Assembly (NCBI RefSeq): GCF_000002985.6
Contig: NC_003279.8
Location: 3,038,001-3,102,000 of the forward strand
DNA length: 64,000 nucleotides
Origin: Caenorhabditis elegans
Lineage: Eukaryota; Nematoda; Chromadorea; Rhabditida; Rhabditidae
Direction of reading: 5' to 3'
The notes beneath the pieces were generated by a model. That model saw nothing but the letters and a program-made list of their open reading frames with translations, made no database searches and had not been told where the DNA came from. The position numbers were made by a program, and so were the translations under genes. Shown here in pieces: positions 1 through 11,590 of the stretch; position 1 is the first letter of the stretch; each line of letters begins with the position of its first letter.

Positions 1-111
1 TGCCGCGTCCGCAAAATGTCGTACGAAACTTTTCGCTGAGTATCAAACGTTGAATATTCAGTCAGCCAAATTTTACTACGGTAGAGATTTTACAGCCACG
101 TACGGTTCGCC

Positions 112-395
112 GGGCCGTGAAAACTACAGTAATTCCTTAAATGACTATTTACTGTGTTGCTTGTGTCGATTTACGGGCGCGATTTATCGATGGAATATTT
201 AAATTAGGCAAAAAATGAGAAAATAATACGAAAAAACGGAATATCGCTGTCATTATTCGAAAATAAATTTATTTGAAAAATCGAGAGCCCGTAAATCGAC
301 ACAAGCTCTACAGTATTCATTTAAAGAATTACTGTAGTTTTCGCTTCGAGATATTTTGCGCGTCAAATATGTTGCTCAATACGCGGGGACCATTT
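112..395. repeat. Partial copy of the TTTAAA palindromic element
   Basis: Contains both arms of the window's commonest foldback. The signature is ctacagtaattctttaaatgac followed by gtcgatttacgggctcga and its inverse, then gcgcgtcaaatatgttg. The outer termini seen in complete copies (tattacgggaacacaaaatt) are missing or diverged. It probably belongs to the C. elegans PALTTTAAA-type families, a name from memory and not checked. Confidence 0.75.
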
Positions 396-592
396 CGTAT
401 AAACGCCCTCCTTTAAATAGAAGAAGTACAACAAGCAACACAAATTTGAAATTAGAGTACTCTTTTAGTACCGTTTAGTACTCTGCAAAGACGCAAACCT
501 TTTTGCATTTTTCAATTTCGTGTCAAGACCTGGTACCGTAGTTTTGGACCAAAATTTTACAATGGACTAATAAAAAGATAATAGAAACAAAC

Positions 593-3500
593 CCAAAATA
601 ACACTCCACCAGGGGAAAGTGTAGCTAGCCATTTGAATTGGCTTGAACGAACTATTGTAGACAGTCATAATGAATATCACCTGAAAATTATTGATTTTTT
701 GCTTTGTTTTGCTACTTGAAAAACTAGCACTTACACTTATAAAAACCGGAGAACACGTCCAGCAGACTCTCCAATAAATTCCAGGATAGAATCCCAGCAT
801 AGCACGAATATCTTTTGAGAACTGATCAACACCGTAAAACCAGCAGACTGCAATCATTTCGCAGGTGACAATGAACAGAACTGATAGAGAAACTCCATAT
901 TCATCCAGGAACGGGATCACGAATTGACCACCCTGAAAGTTTTCGAAAAAATTTTTTATTTGGTGTCACGGGGTTCTGGCCTTCCTCATTGAATTTTTCG
1001 CGCTCCATTGACAATCGTCTGCCGGACTGGGATAGTCGTTTACTCCACACGGACAAATACATTCAGTTTTACAACTAAAATCGAACCGCGACGCGACACA
1101 CAACGCGCGCCGTAAATCTACCCCAGATATGGCCGAGCCAAAATGGCCTAGCTCGGCAAACTCTTCCATTTCAGTTTATGAGGGAAGCCAAAAAGTCAAA
1201 TCCGTTGTTTCCCTCATAAATTAAAATGGAAGAGTTTGCCGAACTAGGCCATTTTGGCTCGGCCACATCTAGGGTAGATTTACGGCGTGTTGCGTGTCGC
1301 GTCGCGTCTCGGTTTTAGTGGCAAAACTAAATGTATTTGTCCGTGTGGAGTACACGACTTTCCCGCGCGTTGTCGATTGTCAATGGAGCGCGTATAATGC
1401 AATGAGGAAGACCAGAACCACGTCAATGGGATTCCATTGAAAGAAAAAAAAACTTACATAGCTGATAGCGGGAAAGCTGAGGAAGTAATAAATGATGCAA
1501 ATGACCAGCACGAACCATTTTCGATTTTTCGACAAAAACCTCGACTCATCACAGAATCCCGTGATAAATGCTTCGATTCCAGCAAAAGTGGAGTCGATTC
1601 CAAGAGTGATTAGCATGACGAAAAAGATGAAAGACCAGAAACAACTGTAATCCATTGTTGCGAGAGCTTGGGGGTAGACGATGAAGATTAGAGAGGCGTC
1701 GTGTTCTCCAACTACCTGAAAGATCAAGGGTCGAATTTTGGTGTAAAATTCGATGTACCATATTGTAAATTCGAAAAAAAAATGTTTAAAGGCGCACACT
1801 GTTTTTCTGAAGAGGGTTGGTCTCGCCACGATCTAGGTCACAGTGGTTCACATTATTGTTCTTTTAGTATATGGAAAACAAAGTTTGTGGAATTCTATAC
1901 TTTAAGCTGGAAAAAGGGGAACAGGGTTCACCATCGAACATTTATTACGGGAACACCTAATTCGGAGAATGCGTATTGCACAACATATTTGACGCGCAAA
2001 ATATCTCGCAGCGAAAACTACAGTAATTCTTTAAATGACTACAATAGCCTATTTGTCGATTTACGGGCTCGATAATTTTTTGATCCATAAAAATCGAGCC
2101 CGTAAATCGACACAAGGGCTACAGTAGTCATTTAAAGAGTAGTTTTCGCTACGAAATATTTTGCGCGTCAAATATGTTGTGCAATACGCATTCTCAGAAT
2201 TGTGAGATCCCAGACGAAACACCGTATCTTACGCGCAAATCCGGAAATTTACGATTTTCCAGAATTCGGTTCAAATTCACAGTTTTCCGGAGCAATTCGA
2301 AATTCAATTTTTTTTCAAATTTTTTAAATTTCTCTTTTTCGATTTATCATTTTTTTTCCGAAAATGTTAGCATTGTGAAAAATACGTAGAAAAATACTAC
2401 TATTGCAATTGAGGTGCAAGCGCGCTCCAACTCCAAATAAAAAAAAATACGCCAAAAGTGGGTCTCGTTAGGTATTTGGCGGCAAAATCGTAGATTCAAA
2501 CGTAATTTTTTTTTTAATTTTTAATAAAAATAGAAAATTAATTAAAAACATGAAATTTAAAATTAGATTTAAAAATTTAAAAATTAAAAATTTTGTGTTT
2601 TCAGTGGTGTTTTAATGATTTTTAAGTAGAAATTTATGAAATCATTTACTATATATAAAGCGCTTATTCTGTGTGTCCATAGTTTGTAGTTTATGTAGTC
2701 TTTGTAGTCTGTGAAGTTTTGGCTTCTGTGGGGATAGTGAGTTGGGGTTAGTGTAGGGATATAGTCGGGGTACTGTAGTGGTACAATAGTGGTACGGTAG
2801 GAATACTGTAGGGTTACGGTAGTTTCAGAAAAATTAGTTTTCAGCCCCAGAAGTCGGGTCCGCGCCGGAGGTGCGGTCCACGGCTGGTTGGAAAATATCG
2901 AAAAAGTTTGAATTTAAGCTCCTATACCTAACGAGACCCAGCTTTATGCAGTGGAGCGCGCTTGCACCTAGATTTCAAAAAGCGCACACGTGGAGTCAGA
3001 AAGTCCCTTTTTCCTTTGATCTTCAAAAAATGCGGGAGGAGAGACGCAGACATCTCATCTGATGTTGCATGGTTAAAAGTGTGCTGACGTCACAGATTTT
3101 CTGGGAAAAATTCCCGCATTTTTTGTAGATCAAAGCGCAATGAGACAGCCTGACACCACGTGAGCGCATTATTTCTGGATAAATCGTACCTCATTAATCG
3201 GTTTATTGGTGAGAAGAGACATATAGCCAAGTGTAGAGAATACAACACATCCGGAAAAGAATGACGTGGCACAGTTAATGATGGAGGTAGTGACGGCGTC
3301 ACTGAAATTGAAGTTGCGCGTGAAATCTGGTGCATTGGGAAAATCCGCAACGCATCAAATTTTACGCGAAAAAATTTCCAAAAAACCTACAAAGAAAAAG
3401 ACGTTTCATTAAAAAATTTGAAGTTCCCGCCAAAAAAAATGTTCAGAGAAAATTTGAATTTCCCGCCTAAAACTTTTTCTGAAAAATTTTAAGGCTCTGC

Positions 3501-6500
3501 CAAAATATAGAAGAAGAACAAATCTCAGTGCCTACCAGTGGTGTGCGGCAAATTTGCCGAATTTGCCGAGAACGGCAAATTTCAAAAAAGTAGATTTGCC
3601 AAATTTGCCGTGCTCGGCAAATATTGAAAAAAGAGATTTGCCGAATTTGCCGAGCTCGGCAAATTTTGAGATTTGCCGCACACCCCTGGTGCCTACCCCA
3701 TGCCTGCCTGCCTGACTAAATATACTTTTAAATTTTTTTTTAGGCACACAAGGCAGGCTAATTTCACTTCCTTACCGATAGCAGTTATTGTTAAAATCAT
3801 TGTAACTGCTCAGCGCGAGCAGCACCCCGAATCCTGGTCCAAGTGAGAAGAAAATCTGTGTAGCAGCAGCCGACCATACTGCAGGATCCTTGAGTTTCTC
3901 GAAATCCGGTGTCACATAATAATAGAGACCATTCTTTGCTCCAGGAAGAAGAAGTCCACGTATAAGAAGAATACTTAGAATAATATATGGAGCTGTTGCA
4001 GTCACCCAAACAATTTTTCCAGACGACTGTGGACCCTTCCAAAGAGCAAAGTAAACCATTATAAATACAGCGAGTAGGCACACTGCCATTGAAGTTTTTA
4101 CACCTCCAAGATCATCGAATCCTGTTGATTTTTGAACTTCAAGGACTTTGTATCTGGAAATTAGATTTTGAGCGGAATTTTCTACATTACCATATCGCTG
4201 CTATTTTCTAAAAAAATATTTAGAAACTGAAAAAATTGCCATAAAAATGTTATTTAATGAAGCTGGGCAGGTACCATTTCTCGGGTTTCTAACAATTTTC
4301 AGGCTTAAATTAGCGGCCTGGAGGCACGAAAAAGTGCAAAATAAAAAACCGGAATTAGAACTATGCAAGTACGCCCTAATAAAAATCAATACTCACAAAT
4401 AATATTCCTCTGACGGAGTGGTCAATGGTGTCCCATTTCTAGATATTGTCACGTTGAGGTCATCTGAGCATCTCGGTGTATTCCACGGATTGCCACATGA
4501 CGCCCACGGAACTTCGGAATCCCAAATTTTCTGAAATTTTATTGATAAATTGAACAATTACTGCGTGGCCTTGATATACAAAAACTCGGCCACCAATTAC
4601 TTTTTGAAAAAATTAAAAAGAGTGTCGTTTGGAACTTACTGAAAGTGAAACAATAGCAAAATAGACGGCTTGAGCGATGATCGCATTATAGAAAATGGCT
4701 ATGAACGTGCAAATACAGCAGATACCGTAACCGATTCCTGAAGAAAAATTACGTTTTTTTTCGGATTATCTGATGAGATAACTTTTGACCACCTCAGGCT
4801 AAACCTAAGCTTAATCCCAAACCTAAGCCTAAGCCTAAGCGTAAGCCTAAGCGTAAGCCTAAGCGTGAGCGTAAGCCTAAGCCTAAGCCTGAGCCTGAGC
4901 CTAAACCTAAGCCCATGCCTAAGTCTAAGCCTAAGCCGAAGCCGAAGCCTAAGCCTAAGCCTAAGCCTAAGCCGAAGTCTAAGACTAAGTCTAAGACTAG
5001 GCTTAAGACTAAAAAAACCAACCTCGAAACAACGGGCACACCTTTCTCCATATACTAACACATCCTGACCGATGAAATTGTCCGAGTACAAGTTCCATAT
5101 AGAACATGGGAAGTCCTCCGATCATTAACATAATGAAATATGGAATAAGAAAAGCACCGCCACCGTGTTTGTAGCATACTGATGGGAATCTGAAACGGGG
5201 AGTTTTTTTTTGGAAAAAAAATTTGAGCTGGAAAAAATCAATAAAAACCGAAGTTTAAAGCCCAGACTGAAAACGCGCGGCCAATTTTTTAAACAAAAAG
5301 CTCGTGATCTACTGCATTTCCCGCCCCAAAAATGAGTATCTCAAACCCCGCCTATTTTTCTTGGGTCTCGCAGCGAAAAGCGACATGCCCCACAAATAAA
5401 GGGATAACTCACCGCCATATATTACCCAAATCAACTGCATATCCAACGACGGCCAACAGGAATTCCATTTTAGTTGCCCATTTATCACGAACCATTGAAC
5501 TCCGTCTTCGCAGTGCGGCAACTCGGCCTTCTTTTGTCGGTGTGAGACCACCGAGAGCAGCGATTGGCTCATTTGGATCAATACTGTGTGAAGTTGATAC
5601 GGTTAGTGTTAGGGGCTTATCGGCAACTGATAATGGCATGTATTCTGATGCTGTCGGTGCTGAAATTGTTTTTTTTTAATTTGCGCGTAGGATATAATGC
5701 ATTATGTTCCCCTCCTCTCGAGCGACGCCACTCATGGCCTAGAAGTTTATGCGGCCGCCAGAGTTTTTAGGCTGCATTGCTACTTAAAATGTGAAGCGGA
5801 ACTTTAAAAAATTTTAATTTGGGGGGCTCAGATTCGCCGAAATTTTGAACAATGCCGCACGGTTTTATAGGCGGAGCCTATTCACAATTTGCCATCCCCG
5901 GGAATTTGCATTCACTCGCCCTGTTGGGTCACAAAATTTTCAAAATTATTGTTTAAGCCCTGGGAATCTCAATTTTGAGGCACTAGAATCGCCGAAATAT
6001 TGAACAATACCGCACGGTTGTTTAGGCGGAGCCTATTCGCAATTTGTTATCCCTCGGTATTTTCGTTCCCTCGGTTTGCTGGGTCACAAAAAGTCCAAGC
6101 TCTATCAAAACCCAATTTTGGGATATACAGATTTACCGAGCATTTGTGCAGCGCGGCGCGGCTTTGTGGGCGGAACCTATTTGCGAAATGTCGTTCCCGG
6201 TAGCTTGCCATCTTCTTATTAGGTTTCAAAAGCCTAGAAAGTAAATTTTATTCCATTTTCATAAATTCAAATAAATCCAAATTTTGGGAGATAATGATTT
6301 TCCAATAATTTAAAAAGTGTGCCGCACGGCTTTGTAGGCGGAGCTTATTCAAAAATTGTATAAAGTTTTAGACTTGTGGGTGAACGCCTAGATTCAAAAT
6401 AAAAGAGAAGTGACGTCACACTTGGCCTAGAAACTTCTGCAGGCTTCTGATAGTGCGGCACAGTTTTGTAAGCGGAGCCTACTCGCTAATTTCCGTTCCC

Positions 6501-7745
6501 CGGAACTTTGATTCCCTTTACTCAAAACTTGAAGTCTTACTAATCACAGGAATCATAGATTTGGTGGACCTAGATTCACCGAAGATTTGAGTCAGTGGCA
6601 CCTCCCTTACTGTGTGGAAGAGAAGTGACGTCACGCGTGGACTAAGAAAGTCTCCGGAAAATAAAACTAACCTTTAACACTCATCGATCGGCTGACACGC
6701 CGAGATTCTGGCGCGGACAGCATGCTAGCTGCACCGCTGGAGAGTTCAGCTGAAAAACGAGATAAAAATAATATAAATCGGAAACTGCTCATAAAGACAA
6801 AAAAGTCCATGAAAGAAAAAAAGGCTAAGCTCTCTTCTTACCCTAATATTTGTATATCATTTGGTAGATCATTACTAATTCCTCCCTTTTTACTAGGTTT
6901 TTCTAAATGGAAATCCGATAGGCCAGTGGCTTAGGAGGGCACGCCAAGGAGCCCCAAATAACCACATGACTACGGTAGAGGGTGGCGGGAAATTCACGTT
7001 TACATTATGATTGTGATCTTCCAGAGTTTACAGAAATCGCGGTAGAAATTTTTTGTCTGAATGGTTTTATTTTACCGCAACCTCTAGAGATTAAACCGAT
7101 GGCAAATGTGAAATTTGAACAAAAAAAAACTTAATTTCTCATGAAAATAGGTAGGTTGATAGGTAGGCACAAGGTAGGCGTGTAGGCAAGCATAATATAA
7201 GTAGGCGGCAAGTACAAAATAGGTACAAAGGGAGGCAGGTAAGTTCGTAGACAAGTGGGTACAAGGTAGCTATGTTGACAGGCAAAGCTAGGCACGTATA
7301 CATCCATAAACAAGGTAGGTAAGTAGGCGGCAGGCACTAGATAGATAAGCCGGAATGCATGAGATAGGTCCCCTAGGCATGAGATAGGCATCTAGGCACA
7401 TTATAGGCGCCTACTAATGATATAGGCACAAAGGCATGCAATAGACACCTAGGCATGAAATAGGCACCTGATTATGTGATAGGTACCTAGGCATGAGATA
7501 AGGACCTAGGCATGTGATAGGTACCTAGGCATGAAATAGGCACCAGGCATAGGATAGGCACGTAAGCATGAGATAAGCATATAGGCATAAGATGCACATC
7601 TAGTGATCAGATAGGCATATAGCCTTCGAATAGGCACGTAGGAATGCCTACCTATCCAAAATTATCTTGATATTTTCTCACCTGCAATACAGTCAAGAAT
7701 TGGAAGCTCATCAGCGAAAAGTATAGATTCAGATGGAACAATCAT
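593..7745 (-). CDS. mod-5: Serotonin transporter MOD-5 (SLC6 family), 3' end outside the window
   Basis: Sodium- and chloride-dependent plasma-membrane transporter that clears serotonin. Eleven coding exons on the minus strand: 7682-7745, 6672-6749, 5413-5659, 5023-5189, 4640-4737, 4397-4530, 3776-4153, 3190-3301, 1458-1715, 735-932 and 593-680. They join in one frame for 607 codons. TM1 carries [13 protein letters not shown], where Asp (about residue 124) is the amine-binding position of monoamine transporters. Further SLC6 hallmarks are [14 protein letters not shown], an extracellular loop 2 with two Cys and N-glycosylation sites (NVT, NGT), [23 protein letters not shown] and [12 protein letters not shown]. 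The last exon ends in TM11 at a GTTTGT donor (587-592), so TM12 and the C-tail (about 60 residues in relatives) lie to the left. The chosen start, MIVPSES, is a separate exon right after TTGTGTAG; an internal Met at 6723 is the alternative. SERT-type similarity and the amine Asp separate it from DAT-1 and SNF paralogues. Confidence 0.95.
966..1425. repeat. Foldback (inverted repeat) in a mod-5 intron
   Basis: Two arms of about 210 bp face each other around a short spacer near 1185-1205. The outer ends read ggttctggccttcctcattg on the left and its near-complement at 1400-1420. Inner ends are the gccgag...ggccatttt sequences at about 1130-1160 and 1235-1265. The left arm starts only about 33 bp from the acceptor of the 735-932 exon. 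ORFs inside are palindrome artefacts. Confidence 0.9.
1943..2212. repeat. TTTAAA palindromic element, full copy in a mod-5 intron
   Basis: The left arm starts at tattacgggaacac and runs through gcgtattgcacaacatattt, the ctacagtaattctttaaatg block and gtcgatttacgggctcga. The right arm is its inverse and ends near 2205. Same family as the copies at 14355, 39205, 41785 and 48135. Confidence 0.85.
2410..2975. repeat. Foldback with AGGTGCAAGCGCGCTCCA ends in a mod-5 intron
   Basis: Left end aggtgcaagcgcgctccaac and gtgggtctcgttaggtatt; right end ctatacctaacgagaccc and tggagcgcgcttgcacct. The interior is AT-rich. A related foldback lies at 23570-24250 in pign-1 (ctccaacgac...gttggagcgc with the same ggtctcgttagg motif). 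Confidence 0.8.
2985..3170. repeat. Foldback abutting a mod-5 splice donor
   Basis: Left arm: cacgtggagtcagaaagt...ttgatcttcaaaaaatgcgg. Right arm: cccgcattttttgtagatcaa...tgacaccacgtg. It ends about 15 bp from the GTACGA donor of the exon 3190-3301. A diverged half copy is at 60410-60515. Confidence 0.75.
3536..3688. mobile_element. hAT-like MITE (153 bp) with 8-bp target duplication
   Basis: The element starts CAGTGGTGTGCGGCAAAT and ends with the complement of CAGGGGTGTGCGGCAAAT. It is flanked by perfect direct repeats GTGCCTAC at 3528-3535 and 3689-3696. The interior consists of GGCAAATTTGCCG(A/T) repeats. CAGNG-type ends with 8-bp duplications are the hallmark of hAT transposons. It has no coding capacity and lies in a mod-5 intron. 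Confidence 0.9.
4800..5012. repeat. Interstitial telomere-like repeat (GCCTAA/TTAGGC)n in a mod-5 intron
   Basis: About 200 bp of degenerate GCCTAA hexamers, the complement of the C. elegans telomeric TTAGGC. Variants include GCGTAA, GAGTAA and GCCGAA. The ORFs rich in LR, SL or GL dipeptides across this tract come from the repeat. Confidence 0.9.
5825..6560. repeat. Degenerate tandem repeat, about 5 units, in mod-5 intron 2
   Basis: A block like gccgcacggttttataggcg, then gagcctattcgcaatttg..ttccccgg, recurs near 5850, 6010, 6150, 6320 and 6450. Spacing is irregular at about 130-170 bp and divergence is clear. Nothing in it codes convincingly. Confidence 0.75.
7131..7650. repeat. TAGGCA minisatellite in mod-5 intron 1
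   Basis: Degenerate copies of ataggcacctaggcatgag dominate this stretch between the first two coding exons of mod-5, ending about 30 bp from the first exon's donor. The minus-strand ORF here is a repeat artefact. Confidence 0.85.
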
Positions 7746-9369
7746 CTACACAATGGGGGAATCTATTTGGGGGGACCTCAATCTATGAAAATGGCTCAAG
7801 AAAAGTATAAAAAAGAAAGGAGAGAGAAAGAGAGAGAAAATGATTAAATGGGTAGGAAATGAGTGAAATCCGTCATTTTTTTTTGGGGGCAGGGGAGGGA
7901 AGGGGGGCTGACAGGCAAGACACAGATTGGATTTCCTTTTTTTTTTTTTTTGGATTTATTAATTTTTCTTCTAGTTATCAGAAATGAGTAGGTATATTGA
8001 AGTGAAAAAAAGGAAAACATGCGTGGGAATATTCATTGATTTGGGTTAGGTTTTTGGGGATTTCTGGTGTGGAAGAAGGGGCTGAAAAAAGCGGAAAAGA
8101 AATAAAAATTGAAATTTTGGTTTTTGAGAAATTTGAAATTTTTTTAAATATTTTCAAACTATTTTTGAATGGATTTTTAGTCACTGAGCGGCTCAAAATA
8201 TTTTCCCAATTGAATTTTCAAAAAAAAAAATTACAAGAAAAAGGATTTCGCCTTTTTTTCCTAGTTTTTGAGAACTTGTTTTGAAAAATTCAAATTAATT
8301 TATTTTTTAATTTTCAGTTTTAAAAAAGATTTTTGAATGGATTTTTAGCCGCTTAAAAATTAAATCAGTCAGAAAATTGAGTATTTAATTACATATATAT
8401 TTTTCAGAATAAAAAGATATTTCTGTCATTTTTTTCGTAAAGTTTCAATAAAATTGAGAATATAGTTTTAGGGCAATTTTAATTTTTTCGCCTATTTTTT
8501 AAAAATTTTTCCAAATCAATTTCCTGCATTTGAGCATCTATGCCTTGAGAATTAACTCATAAATTTCAATTTTTGAAAAAAAAACTCAGCTCAATTTTGG
8601 TGAAGTTTCTGAGAAATTAAACATTTTTGAGACAACTAAAAATCAATTTTTAGTCAAATTTTTTAAAATTTCGATGTTTTTTTTTCTGAAAAAAAAAATG
8701 CTTCTGATCTTTTTTCACAATGTTTCAGGGAATTTGAAAAGTCTAAAGTTGTTGACAAATTATATATTTTTCTGAATTTTAAAAAAATTTTGAACGGATT
8801 TTCTGAAGTTGAAAGACAAAATTGGGCTTTTCAAAAATTTTTTCAAAAAGGAAAACATTTCAGCAAATGTATAAATAAACTTTTTTTTCAGAAATTATTT
8901 GAAATTTTTTTAAAAACCTTATAGAAGATCGTTGACTTTTCTGAAAGCACGACTAAAAATAGAATTTTCCAAAATTTCTAGGTTTGGGAATTTTTTTGAT
9001 TGGGTTTTTGCATTTCAAAAAAAAATTGAAAAATTCCATTTTTTGCTCGGAAATTTTTTAAAAATATTTAATTCCTTTGACGCCCGAAATTTTTCCCAAA
9101 AATTCAACCGAACAAGTCAAAAAGACGTAGGATCAACTGTAATAATCAGATGCAAACAAAAAGTTCAAAAAATAATTTTATTCGTTGAAAAGTGAGCCAT
9201 CTTGTTTCTAAGCAATTAGATTGAAAAAGTGTCTAGGACACTTTAAGGAGCTCTTTTATGGAGCTCAAATGAGCTAATAGAATGGGAGTTTCTATTACAC
9301 ATTGATTCAAACGTTTTTGCTTTGTTTAATTGGAATGATCTCTAGAACGGAACGGGAAAAAAAATCAGA

Positions 9370-9620
9370 AAATTAATTTTTTCCGGCAAATCGGCAAATC
9401 AGCATTTAGCGGAATTAAAAATTTCCGGCACAGCGGCAAACCAGAAAACCCGAAAACTGTCGAAAATTTTTTGACAAATCGTGGTTTTCCACATTGTTCA
9501 GGAAAATCGGCCAATCGGCAATTTGCCGAAAATCACGATTTCCGGCCAATCATCAGATCGGCAATTTGCCGGAATTGAACATTTTCGGCAAATCGGACAA
9601 CCGGCAATTCGCCGAATTTG
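9370..9620. repeat. GGCAAATCGGCAATTTGCC-type repeat
   Basis: Repeated ggcaaatcggcaaat and cggcaatttgccg motifs, matching the interior of the hAT-like MITEs at 3536, 41065 and 57728. No clean termini seen. Confidence 0.7.
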
Positions 9621-9745
9621 TGAACTGTGATATTGTAATTCAAAGCGGAATATTCAATATTTTATTTCACCAATGCACCATATTTTACTCGCAAAACCTA
9701 TAGAACATTGCTTTCTTAAAAAAACATTTGAAAAAAACGGCTCAC

Positions 9746-9841
9746 CTTGCAGCTGCTGGTGCTGTTTCCTCCGGACGGAATGCCAACGCAGCATTTTTCA
9801 AAATTTGTATCTTAGGCCAATCAGATTTCCACCAATTATAT
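9746..9841 (-). other. Isolated exon-like segment, gene unknown
   Basis: A 96-base segment sits between a strong acceptor (ATTTTTCAG, ending at 9842) and a good GTGAGC donor at 9740-9745. It stands out as non-repetitive within AT-rich repeats. One frame is fully open and reads YNWWKSDWPKIQILKNAALA, then FRPEETAPAAA, with unusually coding-like composition. Spliced directly to the first mod-5 coding exon that frame would hit a stop. It could therefore be a 5' noncoding mod-5 exon, a remnant, or part of a small unrecognised gene. I found no partner coding exon nearby and do not recognise the peptide. Confidence 0.45.
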
Positions 9842-9914
9842 CTGAAAAATTAATTGTATTAGTTACAGAATCTAAAATTATTGCTTTTGTGCAAATTCGG
9901 AATCGTAACTTTCA

Positions 9915-10195
9915 AAAGAAAAGAGCAGCCGACGGCTCCCGGGATGTTCAAAAAAAAAGATAAAGGTGGAAGCGACCGACATGTTACGGGTACCGTGAAA
10001 TTAAGAATAGCGTCCGACACTTTATGGGGCTTACGTATCTAAAACATCTAACCCACAATGTGTCGGCCGCTGCTGGTCCCGATTAGAGATGTAGCAGCCG
10101 ATACTATTCGGGAATAGTTTTGCTAGAGAACTGAACCCGTGAGATGTCGGCCGCTGCCAAAGAACAGCAGCCGACACTTTACGGGAGAACGACAT
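9915..10195. repeat. Foldback with GCAGCCGACACTTTACGGG arms
   Basis: Copies of gcagccgac(a/g)ct...cggg and of the inverse cccg...tgtcggccgctgc alternate at about 9925, 10070, 10085, 10145 and 10180, which gives a compound inverted repeat. Confidence 0.65.
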
Positions 10196-10574
10196 AATGG
10201 CTCAATTTTTTCCAAAAAAAATCATTATTTTTAAATTCAAAAGCTTTTTTTGTTTGTTCAGCGTTTTGTGCAGTTTATATGAATAAATTCATAAAATATT
10301 GAAGACGAAAAAAGTGGGCAAGAATCTATGAATATATAAAAAGTGTTTCTACGCAACGATTTTCTCATTAAGCACCTCAACTCGAGAATATGGAATTGAC
10401 TTGGAGATTTCAAAGTTTATTTTGGGTGGGTGGAATTGGAAAAAAAAATTGGACCTAAAAATACATGCCTGCCTGTCGCCTAGACGCCTGCCTACTGGGA
10501 AGGCAGGCAGGCATGGGGATCTGCCTAACTAACTACGCCTGCAATTAAAATTAATCTTCAGTTAAAGTGGAAAA

Positions 10575-11335
10575 TTGGTTTTTTCACCATGTGGCCGTCA
10601 GCAAAGAAACTCGGCCACCGATTTTTTCGGGGCCACGTAGGATATTTTTTTAAACTTTTTCTTCACTATATTCTTGTCTCGGAAACTAAAAAAAGTGTCT
10701 CGGAAACTAAAAAAAAGTGCTCCGTGGCCGTCAAATTAAAAATTCGGCCACCGATTTTCTTTGGAAAAAAATTAATCTCCATGTGAAAATTTAGTCACAA
10801 AAAAATTAAATTATACCCCGTGGCCGCCAAAATCTAATCTTCGGCCGCCAATTTTTTTTTATCGCGGCCATGTGGAAATTCGAACCTTTTTTTTCAACTA
10901 AACAATGTAAAACACAGCTGGTGAATGTTTCAAAGAAATTTTGCTCCGTCGCCGTCAAAATGAAAAAACTCGGCCACCGATTTTTTTTAAGCAAAAAATA
11001 TGTTTTTTTCCAAACAATTATGCACAAAATACTATTGAAACACAGCTGAACATTAGAAAAAAACTTCCATCTAAGAAATGTGTGCAAAAAAAATTGGATT
11101 ATGTCTCGCGGCCGCCAAAATCGAATCCTCGGCCACCAATTTTTTATCGCAGCCATGTGGAAATTTTTAACTTTTTTTCAATTAAAAAAAAAGTAAAACA
11201 CAGCTTTTGAATTTGCCAGAAACATTTTGCTCCTTGACGAAAAAGAAAAAAACTAGGCCACCGATTTTCGGGTTTTATGCCTACTTGTCTACTTGCCTAT
11301 TCCACGCCTGAGAAAAATCTGTGGTGGCCGAGTTT
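10575..11335. repeat. Dispersed CGGCCACCGATTTTT repeat cluster
   Basis: ctcggccaccgatttttt and its variants recur about every 100-130 bp, interleaved with larger near-duplicates (for example aacacagctg...attttgctcc at 10910-10945 and 11200-11235). The same motif builds the large array at 24660-26625. More copies lie at 11955-12075. Confidence 0.75.
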
Positions 11336-11590
11336 TTGTTTTCTAGGCTACGACGGAAAATTCTTTTTTAAGAGCTTTAAAGTGTTCATAAACTAAAGAA
11401 AAAGCAGTAAAATTTTATTGGACAGCAACCTCAAAACTAACATAGCAAAAACATGTGATATATGGGATATGACCTAAAAAAGTGAAAATACATGATTGAC
11501 GTGTCTCGGTGATAAGATTGTGTATGAGATGAGAGGAGGAGGGCGGTGTTCCCACGCCTACTGTGCCTACTACAACACCCTTATTTATAG

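Noticed and set aside
4699..5091. Overlapping Leu/Arg-, Ser- and Gly-rich ORFs on both strands
   Set aside because: They translate the GCCTAA telomere-like array and overlap real mod-5 exons in another frame.
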